64,000 nucleotides of DNA, taken from Nereocystis luetkeana (Eukaryota > Sar > Phaeophyceae > Laminariales > Laminariaceae). Below, piece by piece: positions 35,601 through 47,600 of the stretch. Where the stretch lies: positions 5,187,896 to 5,251,895 of the forward strand of contig JARUPZ010000019.1 in NCBI GenBank assembly GCA_031213475.1, in the 5' to 3' direction. A program made the translations under genes and the position numbers. The notes beneath the pieces were generated by a model, which saw only the letters and a program-made list of their open reading frames with translations, did no database searches and had not been told where the DNA came from. How positions within the stretch are numbered: position 1 is the first letter of the stretch; every line of letters begins with the position of its first letter.

Positions 35601-38600
35601 AACTTTGTTTAGCAAGGATGAAGGACTTGTCGGCAACAACACATTCGGAACAGCAGTACAGTAGTCCCTCTACAGGTGGTGTCGGTGGAGAAGCGCCGGC
35701 TTCCGGCTGTAGTGCCTAGCACAGATGGGGAGCAACCAGTGCGACAGCGGTCGTCCCGGTTGCCGCTATAGTGCCGGTATTTGTTGGCTGGCGCATATAC
35801 ATCGGCACTAAAGAGGGATCATCATTGCACGGTTTTTGTGTCACGAACGACCCCGATTAGCCCCAAGGCCGCGTGCAAGAAAGACATGATGATGGTGCTC
35901 GTATCATACGTGCTCACGTGTTCGTTCGCTCCCAGGTTGTATTCTCGTGCATTTCTTGCTGCTGCTGTAAAAAAAAAAACGGCAACGTCGCACAAAAAAA
36001 AAAAAAACGACGACGACATCGTCACAGGTACTGGTGCCGCCTTGCCGTGGCGGTTAGAGAGTATCATAGTGTCTCAATGCTCTTCCGCCAACGAACAACC
36101 CCCCCCCCCCACCCGCGCGCGCTCTCATCCCCCTTACCCCGCGCGCTTCAAGCAAAGAAAAAAAACGCTCTCGATCTCACACCGCCGCGCTTCACTCTGT
36201 GTGTCCTCATACCTCGTGTGTTAGGATCGCTTTATCGAAAATCTGAAGACGCCACAACAGAGGCGTCGACGGTGCTGCCTGAGCCGGGGGGCACTGGGAG
36301 CCTGTCTGAGAATGAGGTATACACGACGGAGGCAAAACTACATGCAGTACGTCTGTTTTTCTTGTGCGAGATACATTGTGGCACGATATTTATTTTTGAG
36401 TGAAGGGTACATTTTTTGTGTCTCTTAAACTGTGGCTGGAGGGGGGAGGGGGGGGGGCATTCGTCTCGTTTGGTCTTTTAAGAAATAGTGCTCACTTTTT
36501 TTGGCGACAAACTACTTATTAATTATCGTGAGGTCATTTTTGCGGTAGGGAAACTTTTTTATTTTGAGACAATGATGAGTTGGACATGGGCTGAGGCGGA
36601 GCCAAAATACAAAATACCATCCAACACGGTCGAGGGTTTTCTTCGTACAGAGCTGCGGTGCGCGGTGGTGTGCAAAAACAGAGGGCGAAAACATGTCAGG
36701 AGACGGTGTTTTTGGACGTCATCGATCAACCACCTCTAGGAGCTCCTGCACTAAAACCACAGCAGTACGTTATATGTCCAGACGGTCGTCCTGTGCATGA
36801 CATCTTTGAAGAAGTGGTGCAACATGCAGGAATAAATGCGTTGATGAATGTTGAATGATGAATGCCCGTCGGAAGTCGCAAAGAGAGAGCTACAAATAGA
36901 TAGCCTTAGCAGTGCAGAGCAACTCTTCGTCGTCTGCAATAATACCACGATGGCTTCTTGGTGAATATAGATGCCACAGACGGAAGCCGAACCAGGAAAT
37001 AAAGTGCTGAACCCTTCTCGCGATAAAAATGGAGACATGTGTACACCGGGGGGGGGGGTGTACTCGATAGGAGATATGTACTCGATCTCATGCATGGCCG
37101 TAGTCGTATGACCATAGACCCTCGCATCCCTACAATGCCCGGACGGAGCATGTCGGGTTTTCACCGACCAGGCAGACATTGCTTGCACCAAGCGCGAAGC
37201 GCCGTGAGGTGTCTGGCGAGTCGCATGAAGGGTAAGCTGCATCCTATTAAGAACCGCTTTTGAGGCGGACTTGCATACGGACGACAGCTTCAATGAGTTG
37301 ATTTAATTTCCGGTGAAGGCATTTCGAGAGACAGCAATGGGAGTACTATGTAACTGCCTCTTGGGTGCCTTACCTTGAACACTACGTGATACGATAATTC
37401 CCAATTGTGCGCAGTAAAGGTTGTTCACCTCGCACAAATGATCTAACTCGACAACCAGCTGTGGGCGACCGCCAAAAAAAAAACAAAAAAACGGTACCCT
37501 GGTTGTCTAGCTCACGTAGTGAGCGGCATGTTTTACAGTGTCGTTGCCAACCGACGCCAACCCAACCTATAAAAAATAGGCATGGCCGTAGTAGTAGGAT
37601 CATAAGCCCTCGCATCCCTACAATGCCGGGACGGAGCATGTTGGGTCTTCACCGACCAGGCAGACATTGCTTGCACCAAGCGCGAAGCGCCGTGAGGGTG
37701 TTGGGGGAGTCGCATGAAGGGTGAGCTGCATCCTACCACTAACCGCTTGTGAGGCGGACGTGCATATGGACGACAGCTTGATGATTTAATTTGTTTTCCG
37801 GCGTGGCCAAAACAGAGACAGCAATGGGGGGTACTATGTAACTGCATCGTGGGTGCCTTACCACGAACACTACGTGGTACGATCATTCCCGTTGTGCGGA
37901 GTACAGGTTCTCCACCCCGCACAAATGATCTATAACTCGATCGCCAGCTGTGACCGACCACTACAAAAAAAAAAACGTACCCTGGTTGTCTAGCTCACGT
38001 ATTGAGCGGCGTGTTTTACGCTGTCGTTGCCAACCGACGCCATCGCAACCTATATATAATAGGCGGGGGGGGGGGGGGGGCTGCTCCGTATGAGGCCCCG
38101 GACCTGAGATACGGCTAGAGATAGAGCAGGAGAAAAGGGCGGAGATAATGAATGGGACGAAAACATATAAAACATCAGTACTTTCGATCGCGTCGTCTTC
38201 GCGATATGACAGTTTTTCTACCGCCGACAGCCACGCGACGCAGTCCAGCTGATTTCCATGGTATGCATGCATGCACTACGTTTTTTTTCCCCGATACGTT
38301 TGTTGTTTCATCCCCACATCTTACAACATAGGACATCGTCGTCCGACCAACGACGGCAAATGTTATCAACGTGGATTCCAGCACCGCGGACGGCGAGTAC
38401 GGAGCAGGGCAACACGTGTACATCAACATTACCTTCGGGTGAGACGAGACGGGGAAGGGGGACGGGGGCTGGTGATGTAGAGCTCCGTCGTGTATAAATG
38501 ATGCGTCCCGGTGGCTCGGTAGGTGATCCGCGTGCCTGTCAAGATTAATTTCGTGGGTTCAAGTCTCACCGAGTGCATGCTCGTAGGGGATTTTTCTTGC

Positions 38601-41600
38601 GTAAAAAAAATGATTAGCGGAAAGCGCGAGAGCGTGAGTTAGCTCCATTCGATGAAAATCGACGAGCAGTGGGAATGCTCAACCCTATGCGCGACAAAAA
38701 AAAGGCACGTACCAGGGGGGAGAAGGGTAGACACCTGTGACCACGGCTTGTCCAGAAGTTTGTTGAGGGTAAAACCTTCTACGAGTTAGGCTGGCAAGTA
38801 AAGGTGATGATTAAAAAAATAAATTAAATGTTTTAACTCTTCTGCAGAGCATTCATCGTAAGCAATTGGATTGGATCAGGCTTCCTGCCCCGAACCAGGG
38901 AGGTCTAGACCTGGGTAGACTCTGCGCCGAGTGCGTTGCTCAGCGCGTTGTTCATCCCTAGCTATATAGGCTTGAAAAAAGCGGTCAGTGCTACTTCTTT
39001 CTATTTGTTCGGGAGTTTTGTCGCACCGAAGTCCTTTCTCCCTTTTTTCCCGTTTCCCCTTCTGAACTGATCTACCAGACAGTTGGGTACCGATCTTACT
39101 TCAACAGAGTTAAGTTGAAGTGTGGTGAGCTCAACCATTTTTGGGACCCCTTCGACAATGGTTGACAAACGATGGTTGGCAAATGATGGTGTCATCAACC
39201 GTCCACGAGCACAGCGTAAAGCGCCCAGCAGCACCACGGGTTTAGATAGGGATCACGTTTTCCCCCCCGTGCCGAGCGCACGCACGACTCTCTTTCAACA
39301 ATTGTATCTCGGACACCTGTTTGTGTCGTCCCCCAAACATCACGCCGTACCCATGGCTCGGAACTGTGGCTTCTGTATCGTCCTTTTTTCCCCTCTGAGG
39401 TCCCAAAGAGGGTCGAACTTGACAGTAGTTCTACTTTGATCCATCTGCCGGAGGATAACAAGAGAAACACAAGGAAGAAAAAAAAACTTGCGTTGCGCCT
39501 TTTGGCTTGTCGACCACAAGAACCCAAAAAGCGGAGCGATGGGACGAGCGGGAGTGTTTCGCCACGGTAATTTCAACGCCGACTTTACCGACAGTTCTCG
39601 AAGTTTGTTTTAGAAGCCCCTCGATGGCCCAATATATTTTTGTGTACCCCTGCATGAGGCGGCGGCCATGGTCAAGGGTTGTAAATACTTTATATCAACA
39701 CTGCAGCCTTAGAATTTTCCTTGGAAGGTCGCGTGCTACGATTGAGTTAGCACTTTTTATGACTGCCTGATGGGGGCTGCTGAACTGAGGAGCCCTGTAC
39801 CCAATACCTTTGGACCCGATGCGTGCGTGTGGTCTTCACAGGAAACCATTCTTTCTACCCCCAACGACATCAGCTCACTCAGTGTCTGCCCTGATGATAT
39901 AAATTCGATGTTGTGTTGTCTTCAAATCAAACCATTGTTTTCTACCTCCAACGGCATCTGTACACCCAGCGTCCGTCCTGGTTATTATACGTAGGTTCGA
40001 TGTTTGTGTTGTCTTTATACTAAACCATCCTTTCTAACCCCGACGACGTCAGTATACGCGGTGTCCATCCTGATTTCTACGTAGATCCGATGTGTGTGTT
40101 TACAACAGCAGCACTCGTTCCAAACCAGGTACCTGTTACAGCAACACAGCATTTCTTGTGGAATTGGTTGTGTATCGGGATTGTATAGCCCTGGTGAACG
40201 GGACACAAAGCTCCTGCAATGACGTTAACGAGCCTTTTACCTCCCCCAAAGCCGACTTTTCAAAAGAAAAAAAGAAAAATGCAGCCTAATGAACAATCCC
40301 AAAGCCTGCAACAGCTAGGTTTATCACGAATACTTTTTGTAAAACGTCAATGATGTTTTAACGATACATATGTGGGGTTGAGGAACCCGGCTACTGTAGT
40401 CACAAATATTTGTTTCCGGAAAAAACTGCTACGTACCCCTATTGTCGTGGCACGCATCTGGTGTGTTTCCCTGCCGTAGCATGCCTCCTTAACTCTTTTA
40501 GGACCGCAGTCCCGTTTTAGGGACAAACTGCTTGGAATCAGTGTTGTTTGGGGACGAACTACTTGGAATCAGTGTTGTTCGGGGACAAGCTGCTGCAGTT
40601 TGCCCTGAAAGGGTTAAGGTCGCGGCAAACCAAACACGGCTGTATATCGTCTCCCTCGGATGTGGAAAAAACACACCCATGTCCTGGGTTCATGCGAAGG
40701 AGCATAGTAATCAGAACCAATTCAGGTGTGCAAACATACGGGGATGCCAGGTTTTTCGGGTTCATCGTGGGTTCTGATCAGTATGCGTAGCCCCCATTGT
40801 GATAGTTTTAAGTAGTGGCGGAGGCGGGACGGGGTGGGGGGGGGGGGGGGGGGGGCTCCCAAAGGAGGTTGAACGGCACCCTCGCAATGCGTGACATGAG
40901 CTGAAACGTCGGAGTTAAAAAAAATGTGCGGCGCAGGTGGTGGGACGACGATTTGACGCCAATGCTGCTCACTGGCGAATCAGCAGAGCTGTGGCTGCGG
41001 GTGGGGTGGCGAGTTCGCGCGACGGTGCACGGCACCGTGAACGATAGCACGTGGCTTGTCTTGGAGGTATGAGGCGTACACGTATTACCACTCTGTCAAA
41101 ATAATGTATGCACATTTGGAACCTTTGCTGTCTTCATATGAACGTACAAACGGTCATTATTTTTGCGGACAGATCGGGATGTGTTAAGTGTGTTTGCTAT
41201 CCCACAGCAATGCGCAGCATGAACTTTCAGCGTTGGTCACCTCAGAAGCACTGACATCGCCGAAAAAAAAGAAAACAAAGAGGAAAATTTATGTACACAC
41301 AGTGATGCCGGCCATATTTAGAGGCAACCGGCATTCCTCCGCACACTATTACGGGGGACCATAGTACCGGTCGCCCCGGTGGTTCAAGTGGTTAACCTCG
41401 AATTCTACTTGTCTGAGTCCTGGGTTCGAGCCCCAGGTGGGTCGGACTTTGACTTTATTTGCAGAAATAAAAAAGGATTCAATTGTTGAGAGCGCCTTGC
41501 AGCGTGGGTAGGCACAATTCGATGCGAGTCGACGAGGGAAGAAAAGGCTGAAATCTTCTCGCGATAAAAATGAAGGCACGTACCGTAGCGGGAAGGGGGG

Positions 41601-44600
41601 AGAAGAGCCTGCTATGTGACCCCGGATCTGAGTTACGAGTTGGAAGGAGAGAGAGAAGAAGATGTGCGAAGATAGTGAATGGGATGAGAAAAACAAAAAA
41701 AAAGTAATAGGACCTATGGTATTCAGAAAAACCTACATATTTAACCATTTTTACTAACAATATTTGGTCCTATTAACTAGGGTCCCCCGTAATATTAATA
41801 CCACACTGGTGAGTCCCATCTGTGTGCCAAGCGTCTGTGTGCCAAGCGTGTCCGCAGGCACTATAACAGGCAACCGGCACTATAGAGGGGCCACCCGGCA
41901 AGTACCTTACAGCTGAGGGCGCACAAAAAACGAATGTGTAGTTGAGTGGCATAGGTACAAAAAACGAATGCGTAGTTGTGCGGCATAGGTGCTACCACGA
42001 GCTCACACGATGAGCAGCATGATGAGCTTCAACGTTGATCACTCAGAAACGTTAAAATTTCCAGGAAGAAGAAGAAGAACAACAACAAGAAAATAAAAAG
42101 AAACCAACATAAAAAAGGAAAACTGTGCACGAAGTCCAGCTCCCTTCTGTACCTACTTCCGCCTTCAGATCGATGTACTCATTGCATACCATAGCGTATA
42201 GAACAACGACCGCGTGGGGCCACGCCCCGTTAGACCGTGAGGCCACCCTCTGGCGCGAGGAGAGGTGGTCGTCCGATAATAGTATTAAGTATAAGGATTA
42301 CCCTGGGCTGGGTATTGCGATCGACCTCTTACCTCTGTAGCTGGTGGCTCAGGAGGTGACATTTTCACAACACTATATAGTATTCTTTCTGTATCGAGAC
42401 CGCGGGATTGCTCCACACCTCGTACAGATACATTATCTACGGATAGATCATCTAGAGATAGATCATCCACAGATAGATCATCCACAGATATATTATTTCC
42501 AGATGGATCATCTGGATTGTAATCGCCGTTTTGATATGCTGTGCAGGATCTGTGAGGTCAGCCTCAGGAAACACATGCTAGATTGTGTAGAGTATGTGGC
42601 TTCCACCCGGCAACATGAGCTAGATCAGCTAGATCATACAAGATCTAGATCATGAACTGCGGGAATCGATGATCTGTCCGAGACGGTGGAATTTTATCAT
42701 CGGGGTTAAGCGTACTTTTTCCCCTCAGACGTCAGCGATTGGGGTGAGGTAAGGAACTCCTCAAGCAAAAAAAGAACCGCGTCCTAGTAAATTAAGATTC
42801 TACCCGTCGGACCGATAGATCATCTACAGATAGATCATTTAAATCGTACTATCCTGCCGTCCTGAGGTGCTGGACAGGACCTGTGCAGTACAGACCCAAC
42901 CCAAGAAACCTGTCCTAGATCATGCTGACGATATGGCTCCCACCCGGCAACGTGAGCTAGATCATACAGATCTGCGATATATCTGCCCTGAAAATATCTA
43001 TATGATGATCTGTAAATGATCTGTAGATGATATGTCCGACGTATGCAAGGTTCCCCCGGTTACCCCCCTCGGTTTATCGCCCACCGCTGTCCCCCCTGTC
43101 CCTGCTCGCGTCACCCAAGGAGGGACACGAGCTAACCGGGGATGACATTGGCGATACCATTTCGGTTGGAAGCACGGAGGTTACTCTTCTTAACGTCACG
43201 GGAAACGAGATCGAACTTTCCGAGCCGTACGTCGGCGGCGATGTATTGGAGGGGTGAGCAAGCGTCTTCTTGTTCGTTTGTCTGTTCGTTTTTTTCTGGC
43301 ATGTTGAAAGGTTTTCTGTTTTCTTCACCCTTCGCGGGACCCGAAGCTAACGCCCCCCGCAGAGTTTGACGTTATCGTTTCCCCCAACGTGCGGTATGTA
43401 CTATATTGTTGTCTTGTTTCGTCTGTCATCCTTAAGTGTGTACGGCACAAGCTTCAACTTCAGGTCACTAATAATCACTAACTTTCTCCGAACGAAGTTA
43501 AGCAAAGATAATCCAAAACGAAAGGGCATTGAACGCACGTTACTTCTCTGTAGACCTTCGGGAACCACGCTTGAGGCATCTGACTCACAACAATTTTTGT
43601 TATTTTCAGTCGGAACGAGTCCCACCTCGTGATGATGACTTGTCCACGGGATTACTATCGAATCACCCCATATGATGCGAAAGCACGCTTCAGATTCGCG
43701 CGGTTGTTCTGCTTCCCGAAAACGCTCACAATTATAGCTGTGGTGCAAACAAAACAAACAAACTAACAAACAGACAGACACAATGCTGCTGGCACGGGCG
43801 GGACACATGCTACAACAATCGGCTTATTCCCTCGTTTAAAACCGTCGCCCAACCCGGGTTGCGCATCGTCTTGCACGCCCTTCCACTTTAACCTACCGCA
43901 TCGCCCGTGTGATAAGACAACACACCTCCTCCGACGGATTTTCAAACCCGGTTTTCTCTATGACGCCGGGAAGAGAGTCACCTACGTGCGAGTGGACGTC
44001 GCGATCGTTACACATCGCCAACACCATCTTCGTTGCTTGATTATCCCCCCCCCCCCCCCCCCCTCCCCCCCCCTCCCCGACTTTCGGAGAGAAAAAATCG
44101 GGTGTGAAAAATCGTCCCAGACGTGTGGGGTGTGGGGTGTGACACCTAGCGTGTAAAACGCGGGACCCACATGATTTATCCTTTTTTTTTTACACCAACC
44201 ACCCCGCCGTTTCGACCAAGCCTGCCTGTCCCCTTGTGATACGTGTTGTTGTTTTCGGCCATCATCGCGCCCTGGTTTGTGCTTGCTAGGGTCCCTGCCG
44301 TCAACGTTTCAAGCGCCGGGTACCAGGCGGCTACCTACCACTCCGGGAACGGAAGCGCAAACTTCGTCTTCCTGTACACGGTTCAGCCGGGAGACCATTC
44401 CGCCGACTTAGAGTACTGGGACGAGGACGCGTTCAAGACGGATGGCTTCGTTCGTCGCGCCGCGGATCAGGTTCCTTGCCACGATTCTAAAAAAACACTT
44501 CACAAACACCACCACAGAGTAGTACGGTGGTACGTAAATATGCAAAGCAGAGGTCATATAATAGTGTGTCTCATCTCAGGTCCGCTCTTCTAAGGGAAAA

Positions 44601-47600
44601 CAGCCAGGGATTTCGATAGCATCGTAAAACTTTTTTTTCTAGATTCGACAAAAAAAAATGAAGATTTGACAGAATATGAACCAAAACGCCTAAATATCTC
44701 TTTCGTACCACAACCAACAACACCTTTTTCTCGAAACGGCTCGCCATTTTATCTCAATACTCGACCCCGAATTTTACCTTTTTGGGTTGTTTTGAGTCGG
44801 GTATGTTCGAGTGCATCCGTTCAACCCTCAGGAGCGTCGTCGTGCCGGTAGGAACCAACCGAGCCCATGACTCCTCAAGAGCGTAGCACTTTACATGTAA
44901 CGCACTGACTGCTGTGTCGCCCCAAGATTTGGTCCCTCGCTGCGTGCATGCATCTATCTGCTCGCCCGCAAAATGTGCACGTACCGATGACGTTCCGCAG
45001 TTTTGTTTTGTTTTGTCCCGTTTGCTCGAAACAACTATATAACACAACATTACAGGGAGCTACAGCCGCCAACGCGAGCCTCCCGGAGCCCGGCACGTGT
45101 GTCACCTTCAAGGGCTGCTCTCTTGGAATGAACCGGGACATCGTCGTTTCGACTGACACGCCACTCGTGACAAACATAACCACGACCAAGCCGGCCGCGA
45201 GTGGGCCTTTCGGTGCGGGCGACGAAATTGACGTGACGGTGTGGTTCACGGAGCCCGTTGAGGCCCTGACGAACGTCACGAACGCGCCTCGATTAAGGTA
45301 CGAATGCCACAAAAATCTCGCCTCGAATAAGATACGAGCTTTTCGAGCGTGCCTTGACTAAGGTATGTATGTATGTATGTATGTATGTATGTATGTATGC
45401 ATGTATGTATGTATGTATGTATGTATATATAACCGTCACGAGCATGCCTCGATTTAAGGTACGGACGCCACACGAGCGCGTTTTAAGTAAGGCACGAACG
45501 TCACAAGTACGCCTGGATTAGGGTACAAACCCGCCTTCTCGATAATATATATGTGCATCACAACCGCGCCTCGATTGAGGTGCGAATGCCACTAAAGGTC
45601 GCCTCCAACAAGGCGCGAACGTCACAAGCGTGTCTCCGTCAAGGTAACAACGTCACAAGCGCGCCTCGAATAATGCACGAACGCCTCAAAAGCTGGCCTC
45701 GAATTAGGTATGAACGTCACGGGCGCGCCTCGAATACGGTAACGGTGTATTTTGACTTTTATGTTTGGAGGTATATGCACTCTGATGAGGGTCGCTGATC
45801 GCTGCAGTCCTTTCGATGGTGCCCGAGGAGTTTCAACCGGTGTCAAAACTCGCAACGTTGTACACGGTTCGATTCTGAGATACATGGAGTTTTTTTGTCT
45901 ATCGCGAGACACCAACGGCGGAGAGAGACTAGCGCGGGTAGGCACGATTCAATGCGAGTCGACGGGAGAAGAAGGTGGTGGACACCTTCTCTCCATAAAA
46001 AAGCATTGCGCGTACCGTAGGAGGGAGGTGTACTCGATAGGAGAGACATACTCGATCTCATGCATGGCCGTAGTCGTATGACCATAGACCCTCGCATCCC
46101 TACAATGCCGGGACGGAGCATGTCGGGTTTTCACCGACCAGGCAGACATTGCTTGCACCAAACGCGAAGCGTCGTGAAGTGTCCGGCGAGTCGCATGAAG
46201 GGTGAGCTGCATCCTACTAAGAACAGCTTGTGAGGCGGACTTGCATATGGATGACAGCTTCGAGTCACCCCACGGTAGGGGTTGCACGAGTTGGGTCAAA
46301 GGTTTCTGACTAATTGAGTTCCTTAAGTGAGGAACTACCAGTTAGGAATAAAAATTTACGCGTATCTTCGTTTTAGGACTAGAGCATACACGTGCCGGTC
46401 AGGTGGCACGAACAAGTTTTTCCCAGGTTTTGTATCGGGTGAGATATTGAGCTCCTAATGTGAGGGGCTCAGGAACTTCTCGTGCACCCCTACTGTGGGA
46501 TGGCTCCTTCATTGTTTTTTATTTTGATCATCACTTTTACTTTCCAGCTTAACTCGTAGGAGGTTTTACCCTCAACAAACTTCTGGACAAGCCGTGGTCA
46601 CAGGTGTCTACCCTTCCCCCCCCCCGGTACGTGCCTTTATTTTTTGTCGCGCATAGGGTTCAGCATTCCCGCTGCTCGTCGATTTTCATCGAATGTAGCT
46701 AACTCACGCTCTCGCGCTTTCCGCCAATCAATTTCTTATGCAAGAAAAAGCCCCTACGAGCATGCACTCGGTGGGACTTGAACCCACGAAATTGATCTTG
46801 ATAGGCAAGCGGACCACCTACCATGCCACCGGGGACGCCGTCAATGAGTTTATTTAATTTCCGGTGTAGCCACTACCAGAGACAGCAATGGGAGTGTACC
46901 GTAGGGGGCGGGGGGGGCGGGAGAAGAGCCTACTATGATATGTGATCTCGGATCTGAGTTACGACTGCGGAGAGAGAGCAGGAGAAAGAAGGACGAACAC
47001 AACGAAAAAATCGTCAAAACCACAAATATATATATATATATATACCTGGTATATATTATACATACTTTGTACATACAGTAAGAGTCTACCCGAAAGCAAA
47101 GACAACGTTTTGTGCGCTGAACTTCCCTCTGCACCGCCCACCCCGGCTGGCTTGCAATCGACTGGATGCACTCCCACCAGGATGGACACAGGCAATTTTG
47201 CTGACTACGCATTCGGGTCCGGAACGAACGCCATCACCTTCATCTACACCGTTCAAGAGGCCGACAGCACCGGAGCTCTCGATGCTTGGGATGCCCCCGC
47301 GCACGGGGAACTGTCGGTGTGTGTATTGATGCGTGTCCTTTGCTTTTCACAATTGTTGAACTACAACAATGCTGGAGCCAGGGGAGACTAAAGTCCGTTT
47401 CTGTGCGTTGACTCCTTTGGAACTGTCTGCGTCCACGCTGTGGGGGGGGGAGCGTACTCGATATCATGCAGGACCGTAGTCGTATGACCACAGACCCTCG
47501 CATCCCTGGGGGGGGGGGGTGCACTCGATAGGAGAGATGTACTCGATCTCATGCATGGCCGTAGTCGTATGACCATAGACCCTCGCATCTCTACAAAAAC

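Noticed and set aside
36751-37293. 180-residue minus-strand protein gene
   Set aside because: It is the coding remnant of a dispersed retroelement tail (family B) repeated many times in the window and truncated.
41367-41450. Functional tRNA gene
   Set aside because: A- and B-box-like motifs are present but the acceptor stem does not close well, and the segment continues into a SINE body with an A-rich end.
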